The notes below the pieces were generated by a model, which was not told the DNA's origin, did not search any database, and was given only the letters and a program-made list of their open reading frames with translations. The position numbers and the translations under genes were made by a program. A stretch of 64,000 nt of DNA from Neptunomonas marina (GTDB lineage Bacteria > Pseudomonadota > Gammaproteobacteria > Pseudomonadales > Balneatricaceae): positions 372,001-436,000 of the forward strand of contig NZ_SACQ01000002.1 of the NCBI RefSeq assembly GCF_004005935.1. The letters run 5' to 3'. The first letter of the stretch is position 1. Each line of letters starts with the position of its first letter. Of the stretch, positions 29,873-37,927 are shown in pieces.

Positions 29873-30027
29873 ACCAAACTCCTTTATTCGATCATCCTAT
29901 GACGATGCTTCGTAGTGTATTAGGGTGCCCAAGGGATGTGAACCACAGGTTAAGGCGCGCACCAGCCCGTGCTTAAGTTCTACATCGCACAGCGCTGTTG
30001 TGCGGTGCATCCTTAAGCGGCTCGCTA

Positions 30028-30033
30028 TATAAT
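30028..30033 (+). promoter_or_regulatory. Candidate -10 element of the his genes
   Basis: A perfect TATAAT lies 34 bases before the hisB ATG at 30067. The best -35 at the right spacing (GTGCAT at 30005-30010) is poor, so this is a tentative sigma-70 promoter. No histidine-rich leader peptide or attenuator was seen in the 194-base gap. Confidence 0.4.
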
Positions 30034-30066
30034 AGCTTTTTTACCTCAGTATCAGTGGAGAACAGC

Positions 30067-30660
30067 ATGTCTGAGCGCATCGCAGAAGTGTATCGCGAAA
30101 CTCTGGAAACGCAGATTAAGATTAAAATTAATCTCGACGGCACCGGCCAATTCAGTGCCGATACTGGCGTGCCATTTCTAGAGCATATGATGGACCAGAT
30201 CGCTCGACATGGCCTAATCGACCTCGATATCGAAGCCAATGGCGACATCTATATTGATGACCACCATACCGTTGAAGATATCGGCATCACGCTTGGCCAA
30301 GCGTTCCACAAAGCCGTGGGCGATAAAAAAGGTATCCGTCGTTATGGCCACGCTTATGTGCCATTAGATGAAGCACTCTCGCGTGTTGTGATCGATTTCT
30401 CGGGCCGCCCAGGGCTGGACTTTAAGTGCGACTTCACGCGCGCCACGATTGGCCGCTTGGATACACAACTGTTTTGGGAGTTTTTCCAAGGCTTTGTGAA
30501 CCACGCTGGCGTGACGCTACATATCGATAACATCAAAGGCTTCAACGCGCACCACCAGGCCGAGACGATTTTCAAAGCCTTTGGACGTGCACTGCGCATG
30601 GCACTCGAACATGACGAGCGCGCGGCTGGCATGATGCCATCCACAAAAGGAGTGCTGTAA
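30067..30660 (+). CDS. hisB: Imidazoleglycerol-phosphate dehydratase HisB
   Basis: 197 residues from the ATG at 30067 ([15 protein letters not shown]), with GGAG upstream; an upstream in-frame start would add 23 unlikely residues. Monofunctional dehydratase with the metal-binding histidine motifs [23 protein letters not shown] and [15 protein letters not shown]. It catalyses dehydration of imidazole glycerol phosphate in histidine biosynthesis. hisH starts directly at the base after the stop codon. Confidence 0.98.
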   Translation: MSERIAEVYRETLETQIKIKINLDGTGQFSADTGVPFLEHMMDQIARHGLIDLDIEANGDIYIDDHHTVEDIGITLGQAFHKAVGDKKGIRRYGHAYVPLDEALSRVVIDFSGRPGLDFKCDFTRATIGRLDTQLFWEFFQGFVNHAGVTLHIDNIKGFNAHHQAETIFKAFGRALRMALEHDERAAGMMPSTKGVL

Positions 30661-31305
30661 ATGAGCAGCATCGCTGTTATCGATTATGGCATGGGCAACT
30701 TACACTCCGTTGCTAAAGCCCTAGAACACGTTGAACCTAATGTCCGAGTACAAGTTACCAACGACCCTAAAGTCGTTGCCGAGGCCGACCGTGTTCTGCT
30801 ACCAGGCGTTGGCGCGATTCGTGACTGCATGGCTGAAATCTACCGCCAAGATGTGGACAAAGAGGTCGCTGAAGCGATCCGCTCTGGCCGCCCCTTTTTA
30901 GGCATCTGTGTTGGCTTTCAAGCGTTGATGAGCCACTCGCAAGAGAACGGTGGGGTTGATTGCCTCAATGAGTTTGATGGCCAAGTGAAGTTCTTCGGCA
31001 ACGACCTGCAAGAAGCAGGGGAGCGCTTGAAAGTGCCTCACATGGGTTGGAATGAAGTACAACAAAGCATCGATCACCCACTTTGGCACAACATCGATGA
31101 GGGTAGCCGCTTCTACTTTGTCCACAGCTACTACGTAAAGTTGGCGCAAGCAGCACACGTCGCTGGCCGCTGCCACTACGGCGTGGACTTTGACGTCGCG
31201 CTGGCACATAAAAATGTCTTTGGCGTGCAGTTCCACCCGGAGAAAAGCCATACAGTGGGCTTACAGCTGCTGAAAAACTTCCTCAATTGGGATGGACAGT
31301 TCTAG
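30661..31305 (+). CDS. hisH: Imidazole glycerol phosphate synthase glutaminase subunit HisH
   Basis: 214 residues, class I glutamine amidotransferase. The nucleophilic cysteine is in [11 protein letters not shown] (near 83), and the His-Glu pair in GVQFHPEKS (near 195). The N-terminus [14 protein letters not shown] is typical. It supplies ammonia from glutamine to HisF. ATG directly abuts the hisB stop with AAAGGAG upstream in hisB. hisA, which usually follows, is absent. Confidence 0.97.
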   Translation: MSSIAVIDYGMGNLHSVAKALEHVEPNVRVQVTNDPKVVAEADRVLLPGVGAIRDCMAEIYRQDVDKEVAEAIRSGRPFLGICVGFQALMSHSQENGGVDCLNEFDGQVKFFGNDLQEAGERLKVPHMGWNEVQQSIDHPLWHNIDEGSRFYFVHSYYVKLAQAAHVAGRCHYGVDFDVALAHKNVFGVQFHPEKSHTVGLQLLKNFLNWDGQF

Positions 31306-31343
31306 TCCTTAGTTGTCCTGCAACGCTATAACGGAGAATTTAG

Positions 31344-32117
31344 ATGGCATTAGCAAAACGCATCATCCCATGCTTGGACGTGGAGAACGGCCGCGTTGTG
31401 AAAGGGGTGCAATTTGTTGATATCCGCGATGCTGGTGACCCTGTAGAGGTTGCCAAGCGCTATGACGAGCAAGGCGCAGACGAGATCACCTTCTTAGATA
31501 TCACGGCCACGCACGAAGGGCGCGACACCATGGTACAGACGGTGGAACGCATGGCATCGCAAGTGTTTATTCCGCTTACCGTCGGTGGCGGTATCCGCAC
31601 CTGTGACGATATCCGCACCATGCTGAATGCTGGCGCCGATAAAGTATCGATCAACAGCGCAGCGGTCTTCAATCCAGATTTCGTGCGCGAAGCCGCAGAA
31701 CGCTTTGGCTCCCAGTGTATCGTCGTGGCGATTGATGCCAAGCGCGTCTCCGCAAAAGATGAGCCCGGGCGCTGGGAAATCTTTACTCACGGTGGCCGTA
31801 AGCCAACTGGGATTGACGCGATTGAATGGGCACGCAAGATGGTAGACCTTGGCGCGGGTGAAATTTTGCTGACATCCATGGATCAAGACGGTGTGAAAAA
31901 CGGCTACGACATCGGCCTGACGCGTGCCATCTCTGAGGCAGTTAACGTTCCGGTCATCGCATCGGGCGGGGTGGGAAATTTAGACCATCTGGTTGAAGGC
32001 TGCATCGAAGGGAAAGCCGATGCCGTGTTAGCAGCATCCATTTTTCACTTCAATGAATACAGCATTCCTGAAGCCAAACGCTACATGCAAGAGCGCGGCA
32101 TTGAAGTTCGCCTGTAA
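31344..32117 (+). CDS. hisF: Imidazole glycerol phosphate synthase cyclase subunit HisF
   Basis: 257 residues, a TIM barrel with catalytic aspartates in [15 protein letters not shown] (Asp11) and [10 protein letters not shown] (near 130) and phosphate-binding VGGGIR and ASGGVG. It forms imidazole glycerol phosphate and AICAR with ammonia channelled from HisH. ACGGAGAA precedes the ATG. The terminal codons and stop (bases 32103-32121) are imperfectly repeated just downstream. Confidence 0.98.
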   Translation: MALAKRIIPCLDVENGRVVKGVQFVDIRDAGDPVEVAKRYDEQGADEITFLDITATHEGRDTMVQTVERMASQVFIPLTVGGGIRTCDDIRTMLNAGADKVSINSAAVFNPDFVREAAERFGSQCIVVAIDAKRVSAKDEPGRWEIFTHGGRKPTGIDAIEWARKMVDLGAGEILLTSMDQDGVKNGYDIGLTRAISEAVNVPVIASGGVGNLDHLVEGCIEGKADAVLAASIFHFNEYSIPEAKRYMQERGIEVRL

Positions 32118-32140
32118 GATCGAAGTTCGCGTGTAAGTCG
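32103..32140 (+). repeat. Tandem 19-base duplication at the hisF stop
   Basis: GAAGTTCGCCTGTAAGATC at 32103 is followed immediately by GAAGTTCGCGTGTAAGTCG at 32122. The repeat unit spans the last hisF codons and stop; the second copy is out of frame with hisF because the unit is 19 bases. Confidence 0.8.
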
Positions 32141-32152
32141 TTACCAAGCAAT

Positions 32153-32181
32153 AAAAAAGGAGAGCTTAGCTCTCCTTTTTT
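32153..32181. terminator. Bidirectional terminator between hisF and the tail-collar operon
   Basis: AAAAAAGGAGAGC-TTA-GCTCTCCTTTTTT is a perfect GC-containing stem flanked by A- and T-runs, so it can stop transcription from hisF (plus strand) and from the Calx-beta gene (minus strand), whose stop lies at 32185. Confidence 0.92.
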
Positions 32182-32184
32182 GCA

Positions 32185-33864
32185 CTACAACTTCCGCCTC
32201 ACCATCATCGCTAAGGCAGCGCCTAGCATTAGCATCCATGGCCACGGCAGCAGAGGGATTGCTTTCACCTCACCTGCAATAATTGGGTCATTCGCTTGGT
32301 TAATAGGGGTAGTGTACAACGCCGACGGTACGCCGCTACTGCTATCTATGCGTACTGAAACAGGGTGATCTTGAGCAGCTCCAACCCCCGAAGAAGAGAG
32401 CGGTACTGTAAACTCGGCGGAATAGGTGGTGCTATCAACGCGCACAAGGTTACTCAAAGACAAACCGCTTATCTGTCCGCTAACGTTAGTGTAGGTATCC
32501 CCAGCATCATTAACGACATTGATCGTTACCGTGACAACATCACCTGGATACATTGTTACATCAGGGATACTCACCGCTGTTATCTGCGGAAAATCGTCGT
32601 TTTCAATCGTGCCTAGTGCTGTGCTTGTGCCGAGGCTAGCGTTCACTGGCGTGCTAAGTGTCAGAGTGAAGCTTTCATCAGGCTCAATAACACTATCCAT
32701 TGCAGCGCCAAAATCGATTGTTTTGCTGGTTTCACCGGCAGCGAAAGAAACCGTACCCGAGGGAAGTACCCCACCCGAAAAGTCTGCCGTAACAACAGGT
32801 GAAGCACCGCTACCTGTCACCGCGTAAGCAACCGAGGAGCTAACCGAGGTATCGCCGCTACGCGTAACGCTGAAGCTGAACAGACCAGGCTGGTCTTCAG
32901 CGCGGCTTAACGTATTCGTCGCCAGCGCCACTGTTGGGAAAGGGTCATCATTCTGAATCGTACCCTGCGCAACCCCCGCCACCACATTAGCACCGGTCAC
33001 ATTGGTCAGTGTAACGTTGTAGGTTTCATTAGGCTCTGGAGCGGCATCACCACTGACAGATATCGTAATCGTTTTACTGACCTCACTTGGCAAGAACAGC
33101 ACTGTCCCTGAAGGAAGCGTGCCACCAAAATCGCTAGCTGTCGCGGGAGTTGCCCCGCTGCCAGTGACACTAAATGCAACCACACTACCCTCGGTGGTCG
33201 TACCGGAGCGAGTCACAGTAAAGTTCATAGCAGTACTGCCACTGTCCCCCTCGGCAAGACCCAGAGTCGACGGTGTGATACTGACATCCGCAGCGACGGG
33301 TGCGGCAACGACCATGTCATCTATTTCAACATCAAAATCTGGATTAGAGGTCGAGGTCTCTATACGGATAGAATCTAGTGCTCCCCAGCCCGCACCCGTA
33401 AAGTTAACGACCTGACTCGTATTAGTAGTTACAACACTCTGAACGGCAACAACCTGACCATTTAATAAGCCACGAAACGTAATACCCGCCTCTCCAAAAA
33501 GCCCTTTCGCTATAGCAAGGCTAGTAAGGCTGAATCCATCAGTATCCGTGTGAGGCGTCGCCAATATACCATCAGTGTCGTTAAGGTTTCCGGTTGCAAT
33601 CAGGTATAGATCTGGGTCAGTTCCAAGGTCGCTAACGCCATTATCGTTAATGCTAAATGTACCCTTATCTGACACGCTCGCATCATCAATGAGCTGAAAC
33701 GCCCAATCTCCCTCGATTAGAGTGTTATCCACCACTGAAGGCTTTGCCGGATTATCAAAACTTACACTGTTAGGTACAGCCCACACAGGCATCGAAAGAG
33801 GCGAAAAAACTACCACTGCCGCAAGAGCTCTCAACTCGCGTAGTTTTTTAAACATTGTCCGCAT
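32185..33864 (-). CDS. Secreted Calx-beta domain protein with C-terminal anchor-like signal
   Basis: About 559 residues from the ATG at 33864 (AAGGA upstream). After a signal peptide ending near PVWA, residues 30-190 form an uncharacterised beta-rich region that may be carbohydrate- or matrix-binding. Two Calx-beta repeats follow (about 195-310 and 310-425), each with the EP(N/D)E motif and the closing TI(Q/E)NDD. A further beta region precedes a C-terminal signature: IPLLPWPW, a hydrophobic helix, then RRKL, resembling the IPTL-CTERM/exosortase sorting signals. Likely exported and surface-anchored. Last gene of a six-gene unit with the tail-collar proteins. Function unknown. Confidence 0.8.
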   Translation of the reverse strand: MRTMFKKLRELRALAAVVVFSPLSMPVWAVPNSVSFDNPAKPSVVDNTLIEGDWAFQLIDDASVSDKGTFSINDNGVSDLGTDPDLYLIATGNLNDTDGILATPHTDTDGFSLTSLAIAKGLFGEAGITFRGLLNGQVVAVQSVVTTNTSQVVNFTGAGWGALDSIRIETSTSNPDFDVEIDDMVVAAPVAADVSITPSTLGLAEGDSGSTAMNFTVTRSGTTTEGSVVAFSVTGSGATPATASDFGGTLPSGTVLFLPSEVSKTITISVSGDAAPEPNETYNVTLTNVTGANVVAGVAQGTIQNDDPFPTVALATNTLSRAEDQPGLFSFSVTRSGDTSVSSSVAYAVTGSGASPVVTADFSGGVLPSGTVSFAAGETSKTIDFGAAMDSVIEPDESFTLTLSTPVNASLGTSTALGTIENDDFPQITAVSIPDVTMYPGDVVTVTINVVNDAGDTYTNVSGQISGLSLSNLVRVDSTTYSAEFTVPLSSSGVGAAQDHPVSVRIDSSSGVPSALYTTPINQANDPIIAGEVKAIPLLPWPWMLMLGAALAMMVRRKL

Positions 33865-33890
33865 CAAGTTTTCCTTTTGCTAACGCAACT

Positions 33891-34397
33891 TTAATTCCTA
33901 CTAGGGAACAAACCTTGTAGCGCTATGATGTAGTTTACGGCCAAGTAGGGTTGCATATTTTCATGTGCATCCCCGAGACCTACACTGGCTAATGCATCTA
34001 TCGCTTGGTCGCTACTGTCACTAAATGCGGCAATCGGCCTGCCAGCTAATGCACCGACAGCTGGATAAGCCGCAGTAGGTGACGCGCGATCTGCTAACTG
34101 TCCCGTCGCCGGCAACGCATGACTATGTTGAGGCATCTCTGCTAACGATAACGCATGTGCCTCCTCACCAGCGGTTTGCCCTATCCTCAAAGTGTCTCCT
34201 GGATGAACAACACACCGGCCGCGCAAATCGGGCAGCGCAAACGTAGTATGCCCATCACCGCCGTAAGTTGTACCTAATAGCGCATAGAGTGACTGGTTCT
34301 GGTTGATTGGCAATATCTGTCCATCACAAAAAGCCCAGCCACGCGGCGCAAAATTAAAGCCGCATACACGAATTTCACCTAGAAAAGGTTCTGACAT
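33891..34397 (-). CDS. Phage tail-collar / microcystin-dependent protein (copy C)
   Basis: 168 residues. The N-terminal collar domain is clear: GEIRVCGFNFAPRGWAFCDG, LLGTTYGGDGHTTFALPDLRGR. A variable middle contains an HSH motif, and the end is NMQPYLAVNYIIALQGLFPSRN. No signal peptide is visible. Known relatives include MdpB-type proteins named from cyanobacterial microcystin studies and phage short-tail-fibre tips; chromosomal copies have no agreed function. It is the third of three tandem paralogues in an operon with a GNAT enzyme and a Calx-beta protein. GAGGAG precedes the ATG. Confidence 0.9.
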   Translation of the reverse strand: MSEPFLGEIRVCGFNFAPRGWAFCDGQILPINQNQSLYALLGTTYGGDGHTTFALPDLRGRCVVHPGDTLRIGQTAGEEAHALSLAEMPQHSHALPATGQLADRASPTAAYPAVGALAGRPIAAFSDSSDQAIDALASVGLGDAHENMQPYLAVNYIIALQGLFPSRN

Positions 34398-34411
34398 GAC
34401 TGACTCCTCAA

Positions 34412-34936
34412 TCAGCTACGTGATGGGTATAAACCCACTAACGCAATGATGTAGTTCACGACGATATAGGGCTGCATATTGTTGTGCGGTTGTCCACCAC
34501 CTTGTGCGGCTAAGTCAGCCATACGTGTATCGCTGGTGGCGGCAAAACGCTCGGCATCAAGCCCGGCAAGCTCTGTCTGAGCCAACGCCCCGTTTTGCAC
34601 CAGTGACGTATCCCCAGCCCCGTTAGCGACAGGTAGCTCACCGTGCTCATGCGAGGGCAAATGCTCTTGCGAGAGTGTCACCTCAGATACACCGACAGCC
34701 TCGCCCAAATATCTTGAGGTAAGCCCCGGTCCTCGCCCTGGATGGATAGGCACTCGTTCTCGAAGATCAGGCAATGCGAAGGTTGTGCGCCCATCACCAC
34801 CGTAAGTTGTTCCTAAGATAGAGAACAACGCAGTGTTGTTATTGATCGCTAACAATTGGCCGTCACAAAACGCCCAGCCACGTGGCGCAAAGTTTCCGGA
34901 GAATATTCGAATCTCACCGATAAAAGGTTCTGACAT
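34412..34936 (-). CDS. Phage tail-collar / microcystin-dependent protein (copy B)
   Basis: 174 residues with the same layout as its neighbours: GEIRIFSGNFAPRGWAFCDG, LLAINNNTALFSILGTTYGG, FALPDLRERVPIHPGRGPG, a divergent central part (LPSHEHGELPVANGAGD) and the shared end NNMQPYIVVNYIIALVGLYP. It lacks a signal peptide. It is paralogous to the genes on both sides, separated by 14 and 26 bases, so arose by tandem duplication. Cellular role unknown. Confidence 0.9.
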   Translation of the reverse strand: MSEPFIGEIRIFSGNFAPRGWAFCDGQLLAINNNTALFSILGTTYGGDGRTTFALPDLRERVPIHPGRGPGLTSRYLGEAVGVSEVTLSQEHLPSHEHGELPVANGAGDTSLVQNGALAQTELAGLDAERFAATSDTRMADLAAQGGGQPHNNMQPYIVVNYIIALVGLYPSRS

Positions 34937-34962
34937 ATCAATCTCTAACTGCTGAGTCGTAG

Positions 34963-35490
34963 CTATGAACGTGAAGGGTAGATACCTACTAAAGCGATAA
35001 TGTAATGCACCGCTAAAGAGGGTTGCATATTCGTATGACTCCGGGAGCCACCTTGCAATGAAGAAGACAGCACTGATATGCCGCTATTATCTGTACTGCT
35101 ATAGCCGTCTAAATCTCGACCTGCCACCGATGTATCGGAGAAGTAATGTCCTGTCGGGTCGCTCTGATTACCTTGGCTGCTTGATACGAGCAGAGAGTGG
35201 CTATGAGGCGGAAGCTGATTTGCCGTTATGTATACGTTCTCGCGACCGCCAGAACCACCCAGCGTTCTATTGGTGAGACCCGAACCCTGCCCTGCATGAA
35301 TCGGCGCTCGCCCACGCAGATCTGGCAACCCAAAGGTCGTTCTACCATCGCCACCATAGATCGTTCCGAGCAAAGAAAACAGAGCATCGTTTTGTGAAAC
35401 CGCCAGCAGCTGTCCATCACAAAATGCCCAACCACGGGGTGCAAAGTTACCTGCGAACATCCGAATTTCGCCAACATACGGCTCAGACAT
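34963..35490 (-). CDS. Phage tail-collar / microcystin-dependent protein (copy A)
   Basis: 175 residues: collar domain (GEIRMFAGNFAPRGWAFCDG; LLGTIYGGDGRTTFGLPDLRGR), a serine/glycine-rich variable centre (LPPHSHSLLVSSSQGNQSD) and the conserved end NMQPSLAVHYIIALVGIYPSRS. The ATG shares a base with the stop of the Tat-signal gene upstream (TAATG), showing translational coupling. No signal peptide. First of the three tandem collar paralogues. Confidence 0.9.
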   Translation of the reverse strand: MSEPYVGEIRMFAGNFAPRGWAFCDGQLLAVSQNDALFSLLGTIYGGDGRTTFGLPDLRGRAPIHAGQGSGLTNRTLGGSGGRENVYITANQLPPHSHSLLVSSSQGNQSDPTGHYFSDTSVAGRDLDGYSSTDNSGISVLSSSLQGGSRSHTNMQPSLAVHYIIALVGIYPSRS

Positions 35491-36209
35491 TATGAGATCT
35501 CCTGGACATTTGATGTATCACTCACCGGCCTTATCTGAAGCTGGATAAACGACAACGGAGCGGTATCTGACAATGGATAGATCACTGGCAATGCCTGTGA
35601 CTCTATGGCCCGAGCACCAAACTGCTGCCACTGAATATCAGTTAGCCCGTCTCTGCATGGGAGAAAATAGTGGCCTTCACGCAGTAGCAGCTCATGCTCC
35701 GAAGCTTTATTGACCGAAAAGTGAACCTGCTTTGTCCAGTGAAATTCCGCACCATTTGCTTGGCTGCGTCTACCCACTAATTGCAGTGTCAGCTCACCAC
35801 CTGTGAGAGGGTGCAACAAGGTCACTTCAGCGCCCTGCGAAACAATCTGATCTCGCGTATAACTCCAGACCGTTTGCCGCGTAGGCTCGCCCTTATCGCG
35901 CGGATAAACCAGATACAATGCTAACGATACAAAAGACTCGGGAAAATCTTCGCTCACCTGTCCTGAAACCGTAAGCTGCACACCATTGGTGCTCGGCAAG
36001 GGTTCTGACCAGGCCATATTTTGATAGGCTTGCACCCAGTCCCCCGCCTCAAAATCAGCAGCAAGGAACCCCAAATCCGAGTCTGAGTCGGTCTGGGCTT
36101 GAGCGACAACCACAGGGCTCACCAAACCTGCCGCAATCCCTGCCGGTATAGCTTTTAGTAATCTACGCCGCCCATCGTCGGGCCTGTCCTTAGCAGAACG
36201 TGGCAACAT
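35490..36209 (-). CDS. Tat-signal protein of the tail-collar operon, unknown function
   Basis: 239 residues, not recognised. The N-terminus carries a twin-arginine-type signal (RRRLLKAIPAGIAAGLVSP, cut near AQA at about 39). The mature part is beta-rich and polar with a cluster of Trp/Tyr residues (WVQAYQNMAWSEPLP, VWSYTRD, FHWTKQVHF) and ends with a segment around FIQLQIRPV. Its stop overlaps the ATG of collar copy A, so it is made together with the collar proteins and is likely the exported partner of the set. No enzyme motif is apparent. Confidence 0.75.
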   Translation of the reverse strand: MLPRSAKDRPDDGRRRLLKAIPAGIAAGLVSPVVVAQAQTDSDSDLGFLAADFEAGDWVQAYQNMAWSEPLPSTNGVQLTVSGQVSEDFPESFVSLALYLVYPRDKGEPTRQTVWSYTRDQIVSQGAEVTLLHPLTGGELTLQLVGRRSQANGAEFHWTKQVHFSVNKASEHELLLREGHYFLPCRDGLTDIQWQQFGARAIESQALPVIYPLSDTAPLSFIQLQIRPVSDTSNVQEIS

Positions 36210-36227
36210 AACAACAACTCCCGCCGT

Positions 36228-36743
36228 TTAAACGGCATTTACTACGGTATGACTTCTCACCCATTCTTCGTGTAAGCCACGAGAAAGCTCAGCTCGGAAA
36301 CCAAGCTTTTTATAGAGGCGCTTCGCGTGGATATTGTCTTGTGAGACACTCAAGCGGGTCGCAACCCCCGCCTCGTTCGCCTCATCTAACACATTGTTCA
36401 GTAACCACCGCCCAAATCCCCGCCCCTGTTGCGCAGGCAATATCATGATATCTACTACCCGAAAACAGCCGTGTTCACGATGAAGCACAAGCCGCCCGAC
36501 CGGTTGAAAGCCTACCTGCGCTACAAAATAAGTCGCACTTGGAAAGTGCTGCTCAAAGCTGCGTGTTTGGGCCGCAAACTGTTGCTGTAATAAGGGAGCC
36601 AGCAGCGCATAATCACTGAGCCCTAAACGCTCGGAGTGGATTTGAGAAAACAGGTCGAAAACAAATTGCTTATCATCTACTGTCTCCTTACGCATGGATA
36701 ACTCAGAATCAACTCTCATACATAGCCGCACTCTTGTTACCAT
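36228..36743 (-). CDS. GNAT-family N-acetyltransferase
   Basis: 171 residues. The GNAT acetyl-CoA site is visible: VVDIMILPAQQGRGFGRWLL (near 93-112, Q/R-x-x-G-x-G/A) followed by LSVSQDNIHAKRLYKKLGF. The substrate is unknown. Starts at 36743, 36719 or 36695 are possible. First gene of the minus-strand unit with the Tat-signal protein, three tail-collar paralogues and the Calx-beta protein; 18 bases separate it from the next gene. It might acetylate a protein of the same operon. Confidence 0.88.
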   Translation of the reverse strand: MVTRVRLCMRVDSELSMRKETVDDKQFVFDLFSQIHSERLGLSDYALLAPLLQQQFAAQTRSFEQHFPSATYFVAQVGFQPVGRLVLHREHGCFRVVDIMILPAQQGRGFGRWLLNNVLDEANEAGVATRLSVSQDNIHAKRLYKKLGFRAELSRGLHEEWVRSHTVVNAV

Positions 36744-36913
36744 AAGCAGACATTTCGATAGCCATACAGACCCTATTCGATCCTAGCTAACGAACCTATC
36801 ACTAGTTCTGGTAATAATGCGCGACAAGGGTCATTGCACACGCTAATCACTGACTGGTAATAGACCTCAACTTTAGTATCATCCTCTTTCACATCAGAGA
36901 AAGGACTACCGTG

Positions 36914-37927
36914 ATGAGCCGCTTTGCCACTGCCGCGCTATTGGGATTATTGATGAGTCAGTCGTTACACGCGGCAAGCCTTGTCGAGATAAAAGCATGG
37001 CACGCCGTTGCTGAACCAGTGAGCGATAGTGCTCCAGCGGAGGTGGTAAATGACTATCTCATCACCGTCAGTGCCGAGCGCAACGGGCGCTTAACAGCAG
37101 CCCTACCGCAAGTGGGCGAGATCGTTGCAAAAGCGGACGAACTCACCCAAATAGAGTGTACGCCGGCAACACTGCGCCTAACGGAATATCAGCAGCGTTT
37201 ACGGAGCCTGCAAAGTGAGCGCCGCTTGGCTCAGCAACAGCTCAACAGAACTAAACAGCTAAAACGCAGTGGCAGCACCTCACAAGAGCAATTGAATGAA
37301 CGTGAGGCGCGCTTCCAATCGTTGAGTGCACAAGTCAGCGAGCAACAAGCGCGTATTGCCCAAGCCGAATTTGATCTCAGCCGCTGTGCAGTAACGGCGC
37401 CCTTTAACGGGGTTATCACCCGCGTGATGAACCAACTAGGCGGTTATGTGGTTGCGGGAACGCCACTGTTGGAAGTACTCGACCCCACCAAAGCCGAGTT
37501 AAGCGCAGCACTGAGCCGCGAGCAACTTGCCACCTTGCAAGATGCAGAGGCGGTTTTCTTCCAACTTGGTGATACCCAATATCCCGTCAAGATTCGCCAA
37601 GCCGTGCCGCTTATCCAGCGCAGCGCCCGCACCCAAGAGATACGCTTAACCTTTACCCAGCAACCGGCCACCAGCGGAGCAACAGGCGAATTAGTTTGGC
37701 AGCTAGCAACTCGCGCCTTACCCGCGCATTTGCTGGTTAGCCGCAGCAAGCAGCTCGGTGTTATGATCGCAAACAACGACCGAGCTGAGTTTCTGCCTTT
37801 GCCAGATGCCCGTGAAGGCCAGCGCACGATCATCGATCTACCCACAGACACATACGTTATTGTCGCGGGGCAACATGGTTTAGAGGATGGCGCTGCCATC
37901 ACTGTGAAGCAGCCGGAGTCACGCTGA
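36914..37927 (+). CDS. RND efflux periplasmic adaptor (membrane fusion protein)
   Basis: 337 residues. A signal peptide (FATAALLGLLMSQSLHAAS) is followed by the HlyD/AcrA layout: a lipoyl half (RNGRLTAALPQVGEIVAK), an alpha-helical hairpin rich in Gln/Arg (near 95-155), the second lipoyl half (CAVTAPFNGVITRVMNQLGG) and a beta-barrel. It links an RND pump to an outer-membrane channel. A GTG one codon upstream (36911) is an alternative start. The pump gene overlaps by one base (TGATG). No TolC-like gene is in the operon. Confidence 0.93.
   Translation: MSRFATAALLGLLMSQSLHAASLVEIKAWHAVAEPVSDSAPAEVVNDYLITVSAERNGRLTAALPQVGEIVAKADELTQIECTPATLRLTEYQQRLRSLQSERRLAQQQLNRTKQLKRSGSTSQEQLNEREARFQSLSAQVSEQQARIAQAEFDLSRCAVTAPFNGVITRVMNQLGGYVVAGTPLLEVLDPTKAELSAALSREQLATLQDAEAVFFQLGDTQYPVKIRQAVPLIQRSARTQEIRLTFTQQPATSGATGELVWQLATRALPAHLLVSRSKQLGVMIANNDRAEFLPLPDAREGQRTIIDLPTDTYVIVAGQHGLEDGAAITVKQPESR

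Noticed and set aside
32185..36743. Prophage or contractile injection system suggested by tail-collar domains
   Set aside because: No capsid, terminase, portal, sheath, tube, baseplate, integrase or lysis genes are present; flanks are a his operon and an RND efflux operon.
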